From: Nitrospira sp. SG-bin2
Lineage (GTDB): Bacteria > Nitrospirota > Nitrospiria > Nitrospirales > Nitrospiraceae
NCBI GenBank assembly: GCA_002083405.1
Contig: LVWT01000022.1
Location: 62,001-126,000, forward strand
Length of the DNA: 64,000 nucleotides
Direction: 5' to 3'
Numbering within the stretch: the stretch's first letter is position 1; every line of letters begins with the position of its first letter. Position numbers and translations under genes: made by a program. Positions 16,507-24,898 of the stretch are shown here, piece by piece. The notes below the pieces were generated by a model that had not been told where the DNA came from, ran no database searches, and saw only the letters and a program-made list of their open reading frames with translations.

Positions 16507-17892
16507 ATCAAATTTAAAGACCGGGACGTCGTTTCCGAATCGCTTCTTGCGGAGTTCTTCCATCAACTCGATGGTAATGAGAGGGACGTTGTTCTCGCGG
16601 GCGTGCTTCTCAACCCCTTTTTTCACCATGGCGCGAAGGAAGTATGGGATGCGGCTGAGACGAAGCGCCGAGGCGTCGTCCCAGGCTACCTCGGACTCCT
16701 CCGGCGTATTGAACGCAACCTTGATTTTCTCGCCGCCTTTCGGTGTGTAGAGACACCACTGGTCTTCGTCCAGCCAGTCTCCATGGTCGACATAGGGGCG
16801 GGCGCGGCAGCCTCCGCAGATATCGGTGTACTCGCAATCGCCGCACTTACCTTTGAGCTGGGGGTACCGGAACGAATTGAACACGTCCGACTTGTCCCAG
16901 AGATCGGCGAAGCTGTTCTGGCGGACATTGCCGGCTGAGAGAGGCATATAGGGGCACGGCGTCAATTCGCCGTTGGGTGTCACGCGGGCGTAGTTCGTGC
17001 CGGCAAGACAGCCTCCGCCCATATACCCGGTGGCCTTGGTAATCGGAGAATTCGGATCTTTTTCATAGGCCAGTCGTTTGAAGTGCGGCGCACAGCGGGC
17101 ACGGACGAGCATGCCTTTGTAATTGTCCTGGCACGTGACCAGGTATCCGAGCACTTCTTCGTATTGAGCCGGGGTAATATCGGTCAATTCTTCTCCACGC
17201 CCTGTGCAGACCATGAAAAAGACATTCAAGACGCGGGCGCCGAGTTGATGGGCCCAGTCGATGACCGTCGGAAGTTCAGTGTAATTCATCGGCTGCGCGC
17301 TGAAATGGACTTGGAATTGGAGGCCGTTGCGTTTGCTGGCCTCGATTCCGGCTACAGCAGCTTCCCAGGCGCCAGGGACACCGCGGAAGGCGTTGTGCTT
17401 GGCCGGATCGAGCGAGTCGATGCTGATGCCGACGCCCATGACGCCAATCTCGACCAGCGCTTTGGCCATCCGGTCATCGATGAGCATCCCGTTCGTTCCA
17501 AAGACGACCATGAAGCCGAGTTTCACGGCATAGTGCGCGATATCGAGGATGTCCGGGCGCACTAATGGCTCGCCTCCGGTGATGACGAGCAGGCACCCCT
17601 TGTTGACCTCGGCGATTTGGTCGATAAGCGTGAAACATTCTTTCGTGGATAGTTCGTCGTCGCCGCCTGCGGACTTCGTTGTGGCGTCGAGGTAGCAATG
17701 GTCACATTTGAGGTTGCAACGTTTGGTCAGGTTCAGGGCAACCAGATAGGGCTTGAAGTCATCAACGGTTCGGCCATCGTGCGGGGCCACGCCTTGGGGT
17801 GTCGGCGTGAAGAATTGAGTGACCTGCTGTTGGATGGAGCCGAACGCGCTTGTCAGAGCGGGGCCGTTAAATATCGGAAGCGATTTACCCAT
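16495..17892 (-). CDS. NirJ/AhbD-like radical SAM-SPASM protein with C-terminal PCP_red domain
   Basis: The 465-aa enzyme carries the radical SAM cluster motif CNLKCDHC (Cys59, Cys63, Cys66), GGEPL at 106-110 and a SPASM-type C-terminal cysteine set (Cys295, 313, 350, 353, 359, 362, 380). The CAPHFKR segment and overall layout resemble NirJ and AhbD, which modify tetrapyrrole side chains in haem d1 or alternative haem synthesis. Residues about 402-452 (WDDASALRLSRIPYFLR..., ending ITIELMEELRKKR) match PCP_red, the small domain at the C-terminus of protochlorophyllide reductase subunit B. The next gene upstream on the strand carries three more such domains. The substrate is unknown; a tetrapyrrole or peptide is possible. 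The stop codon falls in hairpin element A. Confidence 0.8.
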   Translation of the reverse strand: MGKSLPIFNGPALTSAFGSIQQQVTQFFTPTPQGVAPHDGRTVDDFKPYLVALNLTKRCNLKCDHCYLDATTKSAGGDDELSTKECFTLIDQIAEVNKGCLLVITGGEPLVRPDILDIAHYAVKLGFMVVFGTNGMLIDDRMAKALVEIGVMGVGISIDSLDPAKHNAFRGVPGAWEAAVAGIEASKRNGLQFQVHFSAQPMNYTELPTVIDWAHQLGARVLNVFFMVCTGRGEELTDITPAQYEEVLGYLVTCQDNYKGMLVRARCAPHFKRLAYEKDPNSPITKATGYMGGGCLAGTNYARVTPNGELTPCPYMPLSAGNVRQNSFADLWDKSDVFNSFRYPQLKGKCGDCEYTDICGGCRARPYVDHGDWLDEDQWCLYTPKGGEKIKVAFNTPEESEVAWDDASALRLSRIPYFLRAMVKKGVEKHARENNVPLITIELMEELRKKRFGNDVPVFKFDRDT

Positions 17893-17906
17893 GCTGTTTA
17901 GTTCCG

Positions 17907-17990
17907 AGTGCTGGGTGGTGAGTGCTGGGTTACGGTTGCGAAGAAAATCCGACGAGGCTCAGCACTCAGCGCCAAGCACTAGGCACTTCC
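17907..17990. repeat. Heptamer hairpin element B
   Basis: Left arm: AGTGCTG, GGTGGTG, AGTGCTG, GGTTACG (17907-17934). Right arm as reverse complement: AGTGCCT, AGTGCTT, GGCGCTG, AGTGCTG (17960-17987). The stop codon of the universal stress protein gene lies inside the right arm, and the left arm ends 15 bp before the radical SAM start codon. The unit sequence differs from element A, but the 7-bp period and topology are the same. Confidence 0.8.
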
Positions 17991-20069
17991 CTTTCCGGTC
18001 AGGTCGGCAATCATGTCCTTGAGGTTGCCGGTCTTCATGGCTTCCGCCATGTAGTCTTTCGCCTGCTCGATGCCTTCGCTTGCGACCTCGATGGTGATGT
18101 GCGTCACGCCGATCTTTTCCGCGTGCTTGACGATGAGCGCTTTTGTGCAGTCCCGCATGAAGCCTTCCGGGGCCCGTTCCAGCCGTGCCTGCGCCTCGAC
18201 GCTCCAGGTATAGGGATCGAGCGTAACGTGGCCGTTGCCCGCTTCTGGTGTGCCGTTTCCATGCGATCCGTTTCCGTTGACGGCTGCAAGTGTGGCCGTC
18301 GCTTCAGCGGAGGTTCCGGTGCCTTTGTTGGCGAAGATTGGCGTGTAGTCTTCTGAGGCCGCTTCTTTGATCATCGGGGCCGCGTATTCGAGCGTGATCG
18401 TCGTCATCCCCAGCTTGCGCGCTGTTTTTTCAATTTTGGCCTTGGCGCGGCGACGCTGGAACCCGGCCGGTACCGCCCGGATCGCTTCTTTTGCATCTTT
18501 GGTCCATTGCATCGGCACATCGTCGTACGCGAGGTCCGTTTCCAGTTCGCCTTCAGCTGTCGCCGCGACTTCAAAAACCTTCCTGTCGACTTGCTTGAAT
18601 TTCGTCCCATCAGCGCTGCACACCGGACATTTGACCGGTGCATCGCCCTTACCGATGTATCCACAGCCGTCACAGACAAAGTAGTTTTGACTCATGCGGT
18701 CCAGGTAGGCCTGAGTGGAGGCATCGACTGCTTTTGGTTTCTCCTCTACAATCTGGGTCATGATCCCGCTTAACGTTGGGCCCATGAGATCCTTCGTCAC
18801 GGCTTCGTCAGCCTGCATTTTGTCGCGGTCGATGCCGGCTGCATCCAGATTCCCACCGAGTGCCCGCATGGCATCCATGGCGCCTTTGGGCAGGATATGC
18901 CCGACCGCTGCGTCCACGACCGTGTTGCTGATGATCGTGTGACCTTTCTCGATGGCATACCGATGAATGGCTGTCTTCGCTACGCCGCGCGCAAAGACCG
19001 GGATCTTCTCCATCCGGCGCAAGGCCTCCTCGGTCCACGCAATCGTGTATTCTGCCTGGGTATCGATCGGCGGCACATACTTCCGATTCGAGATGAGCAC
19101 ATTGCAGGGCGCGCTCCGGAGAAGATTTTCGGTGTTGCTGCCGATGTCCATATCTTCGTCGCTATGGACGCCGATACGGCCCACGATCAGCAAGGCCGGA
19201 ACGTCTTTCCGCACGTATTGAATGATCTTCTCGAAAGCCTTGCCGTCGAGCAAGGTGGTTTTGACGTCGGTTTGCTCAGCCTGCGCAATTTCACGCGAGA
19301 TATCGAGGTGCGACTGGTAGATCTTCGCCAAGCCGCTGTCGATAATTTCCTCGTGCAGCTTTTCCTGTTCTTTGAAACGGAAGACTTTGCCGGCCTCCTC
19401 GTTCAACACGCCGGAAATGCTGTGGAACGCCGCATAGTGGAAATAGGGGTCGAACGCCGCAATCGCTTCCACCGGCATGTTTAGGGCTTTGCCGAGTTGA
19501 AGTCCCGTCATCAGGCCGCCGAAAGAATAGGGGCTGCCGTCCACGGCTACTACGATCTTGCCGGTCGTCATCGGCTGAGTGTTCTTGATGATCAGCATAT
19601 CGGAGTTGCGCACGCGGCGGACCACACGTTCCGTATTGCTGCCGATGACGCTGTCCTTCACTGCGCCGACACCCAGCGCTCCCATGATGACGAGCTCGTA
19701 TCCGTTGGTATTGATGTCTTCGGCCAGGACTTTCCAATTCCGGCCCTCGAGCGATCGGCGTTCGATCGGCAGATTGGCTTCATTGCATTTCTTGTCGACG
19801 TAGTCGAGATAGGAATCTGTAATGATCTGAAGCCCGCGGGTGATCAGCGAGTCGTGAATCTGACGTTGGCGGTCGAGTTCCTTCTCGTCGTGGTATTCCT
19901 CAGGCAGGCCCGCTTCCATCTGTTTGAAGCGTTTGTCGTGCATCTTGGCGGCATAGACATGGCTGCCGACAATCTTGGAGCCAAATGCCTTGGCCATATG
20001 GACGCCGATGTCTACGGCCGTATTGGAATGATCGGAGTTATCAACCGGGATATAGATAGTCTTATACAT
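17979..20069 (-). CDS. Multidomain universal stress protein: Usp-Usp-PCP_red-rubredoxin-like-PCP_red-PCP_red
   Basis: This 696-aa protein begins with two UspA domains (about 1-167 and 168-332). Each has the ATP-binding signature G-2x-G-9x-G-S (Gly130-Gly133-Gly143-Ser144 and Gly297-Gly300-Gly310-Ser311). A PCP_red domain follows (about 340-395, WTEEALRRMEKIPVFARGVA). Next come a rubredoxin-type zinc/iron ribbon with Cys466, 469, 481 and 484 (FVCDGCGYIG, CPVC) and a second PCP_red (about 517-570). After a Gly/Asn-rich linker (about 583-616) a third PCP_red ends the protein (about 619-672). AAGGAGG precedes the ATG by 7 bp. The architecture suggests a nucleotide-responsive, redox-sensing scaffold linked to the adjacent radical SAM enzyme. 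I do not recognise this exact fusion; function is unknown. Confidence 0.85.
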   Translation of the reverse strand: MYKTIYIPVDNSDHSNTAVDIGVHMAKAFGSKIVGSHVYAAKMHDKRFKQMEAGLPEEYHDEKELDRQRQIHDSLITRGLQIITDSYLDYVDKKCNEANLPIERRSLEGRNWKVLAEDINTNGYELVIMGALGVGAVKDSVIGSNTERVVRRVRNSDMLIIKNTQPMTTGKIVVAVDGSPYSFGGLMTGLQLGKALNMPVEAIAAFDPYFHYAAFHSISGVLNEEAGKVFRFKEQEKLHEEIIDSGLAKIYQSHLDISREIAQAEQTDVKTTLLDGKAFEKIIQYVRKDVPALLIVGRIGVHSDEDMDIGSNTENLLRSAPCNVLISNRKYVPPIDTQAEYTIAWTEEALRRMEKIPVFARGVAKTAIHRYAIEKGHTIISNTVVDAAVGHILPKGAMDAMRALGGNLDAAGIDRDKMQADEAVTKDLMGPTLSGIMTQIVEEKPKAVDASTQAYLDRMSQNYFVCDGCGYIGKGDAPVKCPVCSADGTKFKQVDRKVFEVAATAEGELETDLAYDDVPMQWTKDAKEAIRAVPAGFQRRRAKAKIEKTARKLGMTTITLEYAAPMIKEAASEDYTPIFANKGTGTSAEATATLAAVNGNGSHGNGTPEAGNGHVTLDPYTWSVEAQARLERAPEGFMRDCTKALIVKHAEKIGVTHITIEVASEGIEQAKDYMAEAMKTGNLKDMIADLTGKGSA

Positions 20070-20295
20070 GGAGGCGCCTCCTTAGGGCGCTATCATGAGA
20101 CAGGCGAAACGCCACAATCGTGTGAAAAACCAAATAGTTGACGTGCTAACAGAACCGTAAAGAATGCGGATGATAGCACTGGCTTGAACTAGAATGCAAG
20201 AAGGTGAAGAGCCTAATGGTCAGAGGATATGCCTCATGGCAAGAATGGGAGGGATTCCCTGCTCCCTGCCAGATCATCCTCGCCGAGCGGCTTGA

Positions 20296-21921
20296 CTAAC
20301 TGGCTGACGTTACGCGTGGCTCCCCCGTCTGTGAGGGAGTGGAGGAGGGTCGGCGTGACCGGAGAATGTCTTCAATCGCCAGTAAGGCGTCTCGTCCCGA
20401 GTTCCCTTCGATGCCTTTGCTCAGGTTCTTGTCCGCATACGAAGACGTTTCTGTGCCGGATTGAGAGAGAGAACCGGTCCATTTTCTGGGGTCTCGACTG
20501 CCTTGTTTCTTTTCCCAGGCGCGCAGACAAGCCTTGGCGATGATGCTGTTGAGCGGTGCCGGGTTATACAGCAGTTTTCTGATGCTGGTTGGAGTCAACA
20601 TCAGGGGGTTATACCCGGCCGACAGGTACCCTTCTTCGAGTAATCGATGTTCCAGATCCGTATTGGGCTGGATGCCCAGGAAGAACATCAAGGGGAAGAC
20701 CCGCTCCTCACCCAGGATCGAGGCGACCATCTTGTAGGAGTCCACGCTCTGGAGCAGGCTTTCTTCCGTCTCTTTCGGGCTGTTGAGTGAGTAGTTCAGA
20801 ATGACTTTGCCCCTGAAACCGGCCTCAGCCAGATAACGACAGCCGTCATAGAGTCGTTCCAGCTTGAACCCCATGTGGAGGTTGTTCAGAACCTCTTGCG
20901 AGCCGGATGTGATGGCGACCTCTAAGTCTCCGACGCCAGAGCGCACCATCAGCTTGGCCAATTCCGGCGTAATCAATGATGTTCTGATGTAGCCGGACCA
21001 CTCGATATCGAGCTTCTCGGAAAGAATCCGCTCAAGGATCTCCGTACATTGCGGATAGGCTTCTTTCCCGGTGATGAATTGCGCATCGGTAAACCAGAAC
21101 CGGCGCGTTCCCCATTGATGGTAATGCTGTGAAATGTCTTTGACGACCATCGCCGGGGGCCGATAGCGAACCCGCTTGCCTTCGATGTAGGGATAAAGAC
21201 AGAAGGCGCAGTCATAGGGGCAGCCTCGCTTGGTTTGGACCCCGATGGATTCGTTCTGATATTCTCGATATTGGGGGAAAATTGAGGTGAGATAGGGGAG
21301 ATCGACCGTCTGGGCGTCGAGCAAGGCCGGTGAGCCTTGATTCCCCTTTCTGACGGAATTCCCCTCCTTGATGATATAGCGTTCGTCTTCGATCGAGCGG
21401 CCTTCAATTACCTTCAATATCGCATCTTCGCCTTCCCCCAGCAGGCCGATCGTGCCTTCAGGAAGTTTTTCGATCAGCTGATCGGCAAACGCAGTGAAGG
21501 CTCCGCCGCCGATCATAATTTGAGCCTTGGGGAACTCCTTGCGGACCAACCAGGGATACGACAGGATCGTATAGATGTGACTGTAATACCGGTAGAGCTG
21601 TTTCACTCCCGCGAACGAGGCGGCGATCCGCTTCAGCGGGTTGCTGGCGAAATAGAAATTGAAGGCATGTTCCAGCGACGAATCGCCTTCGTGAGGCGAA
21701 AAGATTTGGATGTCGCGCCAGGAAAAGCAGACGAGATCCGGCTTGAAGTCGGCAGCCGCATCGCGAATGGCCTGACTCCGTTGCGGTACGGGAAACAGCG
21801 ACAGATCGAGGATGCGCTGCCGTACTTCCGGCTTCCGCCGGTGGATGAAGTCCGCCAGATACGTAATCCCGATGGGATAGACCTTCTTGCAGGGGAGGAA
21901 GATATAGAGAATGGAATTCAT
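20296..21921 (-). CDS. B12-binding-type radical SAM protein
   Basis: The 541-aa protein has an N-terminal cobalamin-binding-like Rossmann region (about 1-190; LPCKKVYPIGITYLADFIHR, IMIGGGAFTAFADQLIEKLP, LLGEGEDAILKVI). A radical SAM barrel follows, with KRGCPYDCAFC near residues 231-241 and a tail of about 90 residues without motif. This class includes methyltransferases and ring-modifying enzymes acting on lipids, tetrapyrroles or antibiotics. The family hallmark D-x-H-x-x-G is not obvious, so cobalamin binding is uncertain. It lies downstream of a ubiE/menG gene on the same strand, separated by hairpin element C. Substrate unknown. Confidence 0.78.
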   Translation of the reverse strand: MNSILYIFLPCKKVYPIGITYLADFIHRRKPEVRQRILDLSLFPVPQRSQAIRDAAADFKPDLVCFSWRDIQIFSPHEGDSSLEHAFNFYFASNPLKRIAASFAGVKQLYRYYSHIYTILSYPWLVRKEFPKAQIMIGGGAFTAFADQLIEKLPEGTIGLLGEGEDAILKVIEGRSIEDERYIIKEGNSVRKGNQGSPALLDAQTVDLPYLTSIFPQYREYQNESIGVQTKRGCPYDCAFCLYPYIEGKRVRYRPPAMVVKDISQHYHQWGTRRFWFTDAQFITGKEAYPQCTEILERILSEKLDIEWSGYIRTSLITPELAKLMVRSGVGDLEVAITSGSQEVLNNLHMGFKLERLYDGCRYLAEAGFRGKVILNYSLNSPKETEESLLQSVDSYKMVASILGEERVFPLMFFLGIQPNTDLEHRLLEEGYLSAGYNPLMLTPTSIRKLLYNPAPLNSIIAKACLRAWEKKQGSRDPRKWTGSLSQSGTETSSYADKNLSKGIEGNSGRDALLAIEDILRSRRPSSTPSQTGEPRVTSAS

Positions 21922-21932
21922 AGTGGTTGCTT

Positions 21933-22011
21933 CGTGAGGGGTAAGGCGTAAGGGGTGAAGGGTGACAGAATTCTTTTTGTCGCCTTACGTTTCACGCCTG
22001 ACGCCGCACGG
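21933..22011. repeat. Heptamer hairpin element C
   Basis: Left arm: CGTGAGG, GGTAAGG, CGTAAGG, GGTGAAG, GGTGACA (21933-21967). Right arm as reverse complement: CGTGCGG, CGTCAGG, CGTGAAA, CGTAAGG, CGACAAA (21976-22010). The element fills the whole gap between the ubiE/menG stop codon (22012) and the B12-radical SAM start (21921). It is the clearest copy in the window. Confidence 0.85.
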
Positions 22012-22788
22012 CTATTTGGTTGCCACATGGATCGCGACGATCCCGCCGGTCAGGTTCTTATACGACACCTGGCTGTAGCCCGCCTCACGCAAGATCTGGC
22101 AGAGCCGTTCTTGATCCGGGAACGTGCGGATCGATGCCGGGAGGTATTCGTACACGCCCGTCTTATCCCGCGCCACTTTCGTGCCGACCCATGGCAAGAG
22201 TTTGAACGAATACCAATCGTACAGGGCTCGCAGCCAGCCGAACACCGGGCGTGAAAACTCCAGACAGATGAAACGGCCCCCCGGCTTCATCACGCGGCGA
22301 ATCTCACGTACCGCTTGCGGAAGGTTGCCGACATTGCGCATGCAAAAGCCGGTGGTGACGGCGTCGAAAGTATTATCGGCAAAGCCCAAATGTTCCGCGC
22401 TTGCCTGCAAGCAGGTGATTTTGCCGGTCAGCCCTCTGCCGTCCACTTTCTTAAGGCCTTCGGCCAGCATGGCATAGTTGAGGTCGGATGCCACCACGCG
22501 TCCGGTTGCACCCATTCGTGGCTCAACAAGCAGCGCGAGATCCGCCGTACCGGCTCCGACATCAAGGGCTGTGCCCTGTTCAACCGGCGTGACAAACGAC
22601 GCGGCGATTTGTTTCCAGCGGTAATGGAGTCCGAAGCTGAGGAGCGTATTGTTCAGGTCATAGACGCTTGCGATGGAGGTGAACATCCGCTGCACGGCTT
22701 GTTCACGGGCCGGTCCCGACCACGTCGAGACGGCTTGGGGTGGCGCAGGGGGGTCCTGCCTCACGGACGGTTCTTGGACCTGTACCAT
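22012..22788 (-). CDS. ubiE: Quinone-biosynthesis C-methyltransferase UbiE/MenG
   Basis: The enzyme C-methylates the demethylmenaquinone or ubiquinone precursor ring using S-adenosylmethionine. The 258-aa protein has a proline-rich N-terminal extension of about 25 residues, then the UbiE signature VQRMFTSIASVYDLNNTLLSF. The SAM-binding motif LDVGAGTADLAL, the GFCMRNVGN segment and the C-terminal half EFSRPVF...WYSFKLLPWVG follow, all diagnostic of the family. In a Nitrospira-like organism the product would be menaquinone, feeding the complex I genes at the right of the window. That is inference; it stands alone here apart from the radical SAM gene downstream. Confidence 0.9.
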   Translation of the reverse strand: MVQVQEPSVRQDPPAPPQAVSTWSGPAREQAVQRMFTSIASVYDLNNTLLSFGLHYRWKQIAASFVTPVEQGTALDVGAGTADLALLVEPRMGATGRVVASDLNYAMLAEGLKKVDGRGLTGKITCLQASAEHLGFADNTFDAVTTGFCMRNVGNLPQAVREIRRVMKPGGRFICLEFSRPVFGWLRALYDWYSFKLLPWVGTKVARDKTGVYEYLPASIRTFPDQERLCQILREAGYSQVSYKNLTGGIVAIHVATK

Positions 22789-23436
22789 GCCGATGGTGGT
22801 AGCACCTGGTTCAAGGCGGTGTCAAGCCGGATCAGGCTAGGAGGACCGTATTAGTTTGCTTGGGAGTAGGAGGGATAGTTCACAGGTAAAAGCATCTGAC
22901 TCCTGTAAGGCAGAGACATCTTGAGCGGAGGATGCTTCGTACATATTTAAGAACGGGTGATTTCCTGTTGGGAAACGGGTATCCTTCGGCGAAAAATTTG
23001 ATGCATTTCAAATTATGATGACGCTCCGCCAACTCGCAGCCGAACCGCAGACATTACCCTTGCAGACGACGTGGTACCTGACCGATCTCGCCGAGCCATC
23101 TGCCAGGGCAAGGGCCCGGCGGCGCGATGGCGTTATCTCGGGAGTAAGGGAGTAACTCGGTCAAACGCGAGCCAGGAGCCTAGTGGCGAAAGAGGGTACT
23201 ATCCTTAAAAGAGGGTAGTACCTGAATTAGGTCGCGATGGAAGGACCCATCGGTATGGCGCGAGCACACGAGGAAGGAAAAGAGGAGAACAAGTGTCTTT
23301 CGAGTCATGAGCTGAACTGAGCATTGTCGATGCATCCTCAAAAAACTCTTTCACACTATAGGTCGAGGAGCTCCGGGCTCTCAGGAAAAGGTGACACCTT
23401 TTCAGGTGCGCTACCTGACAAACCCACAGGTCGTCA
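22789..23436. other. Non-coding stretch with a gene remnant
   Basis: Apart from the Fic-like remnant at 23018-23155, I see no gene. An imperfect inverted repeat (GGTACTATCC ... GGGTAGTACC, about 23193-23223) forms a hairpin. Base composition is uneven and the stretch begins an accessory patch reaching to the VapBC pair. Confidence 0.4.
23018..23155 (+). pseudogene. Fic-family N-terminal fragment
   Basis: A 45-codon frame begins MTLRQLAAEPQTLPLQ and continues TTWYLTDLAE. This looks like the N-terminus of many Fic-domain (AMPylase-type) proteins, which typically read on from such a segment into a Gly-Arg-Gln motif. Here the sequence turns into low-complexity Ala/Arg codons and stops. No Fic HPFxxGNGR motif is found nearby. 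It is probably a decayed remnant; recognition rests on memory of the family start and is tentative. Confidence 0.35.
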
Positions 23437-23808
23437 ATGAGTTTGCCGGACATCATTAAATCCAGGAAGATTGCTGAGTTGCGAACTATAGCAACGGCAA
23501 TGATTGAGGGCCGAATGCAGTTGGTTGAAGGCGCTCGGAAGATTAACCACCTACGATTCGCAATCGATGAGCCAGAGCATGAAGTGTTCAAGTCAATTGT
23601 TGCGTTTGAAGATGACACCGAAGATTTTCCGCTTAGAGACTTGCGAGCAGAGTATGAGCCTAACTATCTAAAAAGGCTCGATGAAAAAATGAACAAACTC
23701 ATTGAAGATGACAAGGCGGATGTTCTCGCTGCATGTGAGGAGATTCTTCGGTTATTCCCGGATAAGTCGATAGACCAGACGGAAAGAGAGGATGGGATTA
23801 GCTCTTGA
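23437..23808 (+). CDS. Hypothetical helical protein
   Basis: The 123-aa soluble protein is rich in Asp, Glu, Lys and Arg and predicts as mostly helical. It has no signal peptide or membrane helix. It carries no motif I recognise; a run such as FKSIVAFEDDTEDFPLRDLRAEY resembles small uncharacterised proteins (DUF2489-like length and composition) or toxin-immunity proteins. No strong ribosome site precedes the ATG. The codon usage is more AT-rich than that of the neighbours, fitting acquisition together with the nearby VapBC pair. It may be a real small gene with a defensive or immunity role, but this is only inference. Confidence 0.5.
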   Translation: MSLPDIIKSRKIAELRTIATAMIEGRMQLVEGARKINHLRFAIDEPEHEVFKSIVAFEDDTEDFPLRDLRAEYEPNYLKRLDEKMNKLIEDDKADVLAACEEILRLFPDKSIDQTEREDGISS

Positions 23809-24192
23809 TCTTGCACTCACGCCGGACAATCAACGCTGAGAGTGTGTAAATTCAAGAGCTGCTTCCCCCCTGGGTGAATTCGTTAGGCTCCGACCCCTTA
23901 TGGCGCGGCGATGGACTTGTGACCGTCCTTGACCTGTTGGGCCGGTCGGTCAATACGAGGCTCTCCAAAATCCCTCTTGGCTGTGATCAACGATAGCCAT
24001 TCCACCTATCGCCGTGTCGTGGCCTCCCCTCGGAGGGATACCATTTCGCGTTGACCGTGGCCTTGCACTGGCTCAGTTGGCTGTGCTGCCTGCGGAAGAA
24101 CACGAGTTCGTGAAGCCATTTCTCATCCGCTGGGGCGAAGCGCTTGACGGGACCTGCCGTTGATCCCGCAAGCGATCTTAGGCCAGCTAGTC
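23809..24192. other. Intergenic stretch, no gene seen
   Basis: I find no supportable gene in these 384 bp. Short open frames on both strands lack ribosome sites and motifs. It may be degraded sequence between the hypothetical gene and the VapC-type toxin. Confidence 0.3.
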
Positions 24193-24567
24193 TCACGCCC
24201 CGAATAGCGTCAGGCCGGTTATCATCTGAAAATGCCGTTTGTTTCGTGTCATCAGGGGAAGGTGTTTGACGAGAGCGGTGGCGGCAATAAGGGCATCGCC
24301 TTTCTCAAGTGACGGGTGCTGGCGGCGAAGGGCGGAATATCGTGTGGTGATTGAATCGGAGAGCGCGATCAGACGGCATTGGGCCAATTCGGCCAAAATG
24401 GAGGTGCGCTCGTTGTCGCGGAGACCCGGTTTGGTCAGGAGTTCTTTTTTCGTGATGGCGGAATAGTAGATAGTGAAACGGCTGGAATCGAACAATGCGT
24501 GGAACCGGCCGGTATTGATGTAGTCGATGAAAATATCGGTATCTAGGAGGAGCGAGATTTTTGCCAT
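24193..24567 (-). CDS. vapC: VapC-type PIN-domain toxin (ribonuclease)
   Basis: The 124-aa PIN protein shows the acidic active-site set. Asp9 and Asp11 are in the first strand (LLLDTDIFIDYI), a Glu lies in TKKELLTK, and Asp is in EKGDALIAATAL before a final LMTRNKRHF strand. VapC enzymes cut tRNA or rRNA and are neutralised by the partner antitoxin. The start overlaps the antitoxin gene by 25 bp, the standard antitoxin-first arrangement. A palindromic operator precedes the pair. Functional activity cannot be judged, but all key acidic residues appear present. Confidence 0.85.
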   Translation of the reverse strand: MAKISLLLDTDIFIDYINTGRFHALFDSSRFTIYYSAITKKELLTKPGLRDNERTSILAELAQCRLIALSDSITTRYSALRRQHPSLEKGDALIAATALVKHLPLMTRNKRHFQMITGLTLFGA

Positions 24568-24812
24568 GCTTCAATCTCGTTCAGAAACGCGTCATCGGAC
24601 TGTTTGCGGCCCTGCTTCCGCAGCGCGCTGACGTAGGCGACGCTGTCGTCCACATCCGTATGCCCGTACGGATTGAACTTTTCCCTCACGAGACTTTCAA
24701 GCACGGTTACCGGGTAGACGCCTCTGCGCTTGGCGGCTTTAACGACCACGCTTTTCAGCGCCGGGTCGAAGGAGAGCGTCCACTTTTCCTTTTTTAATGT
24801 GGCTCGCGGCAT
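24543..24812 (-). CDS. Ribbon-helix-helix-type antitoxin of the VapBC pair
   Basis: I start at the ATG at 24812, which follows GGGAGGA; the longer frame begins inside the operator. The 89-aa product opens with a basic N-terminus and a strand-helix-helix pattern (WTLSFDPALKSVVVKAAKRR, then VTVLESLVREKF) like CopG/RHH DNA-binding antitoxins. A charged C-terminal region (DDAFLNEIEAWQKS) would wrap the toxin. It overlaps vapC by 25 bp and probably represses its own promoter at the palindrome just upstream. Confidence 0.75.
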   Translation of the reverse strand: MPRATLKKEKWTLSFDPALKSVVVKAAKRRGVYPVTVLESLVREKFNPYGHTDVDDSVAYVSALRKQGRKQSDDAFLNEIEAWQKSRSS

Positions 24813-24825
24813 GTCGTCCTCCCGA

Positions 24826-24856
24826 TGAATCGTACGTATGGTAGACGTACGATTCA
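24826..24856. promoter_or_regulatory. Palindromic operator of the VapBC pair
   Basis: A perfect 12-bp inverted repeat (TGAATCGTACGT / ACGTACGATTCA) is separated by 7 bp (ATGGTAG). It starts 14 bp upstream of the antitoxin start codon, where RHH antitoxins normally bind to autoregulate. It is also 28 bp from the uvrA -10 box on the other strand and could affect uvrA. Confidence 0.75.
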
Positions 24857-24883
24857 ACAGTGTCAAGGACGGAAGGCGAATGC

Positions 24884-24889
24884 TATAAT
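24884..24889 (+). promoter_or_regulatory. Consensus -10 box of uvrA
   Basis: A perfect TATAAT ends 9 bp before the uvrA ATG. If used, transcription would start at or within about 3 nt of the initiation codon, giving a leaderless or nearly leaderless mRNA. No Shine-Dalgarno sequence precedes the ATG (the bases are CCGCCTCCT). No good -35 match sits at the expected distance. Confidence 0.45.
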
Positions 24890-24898
24890 CCGCCTCCT

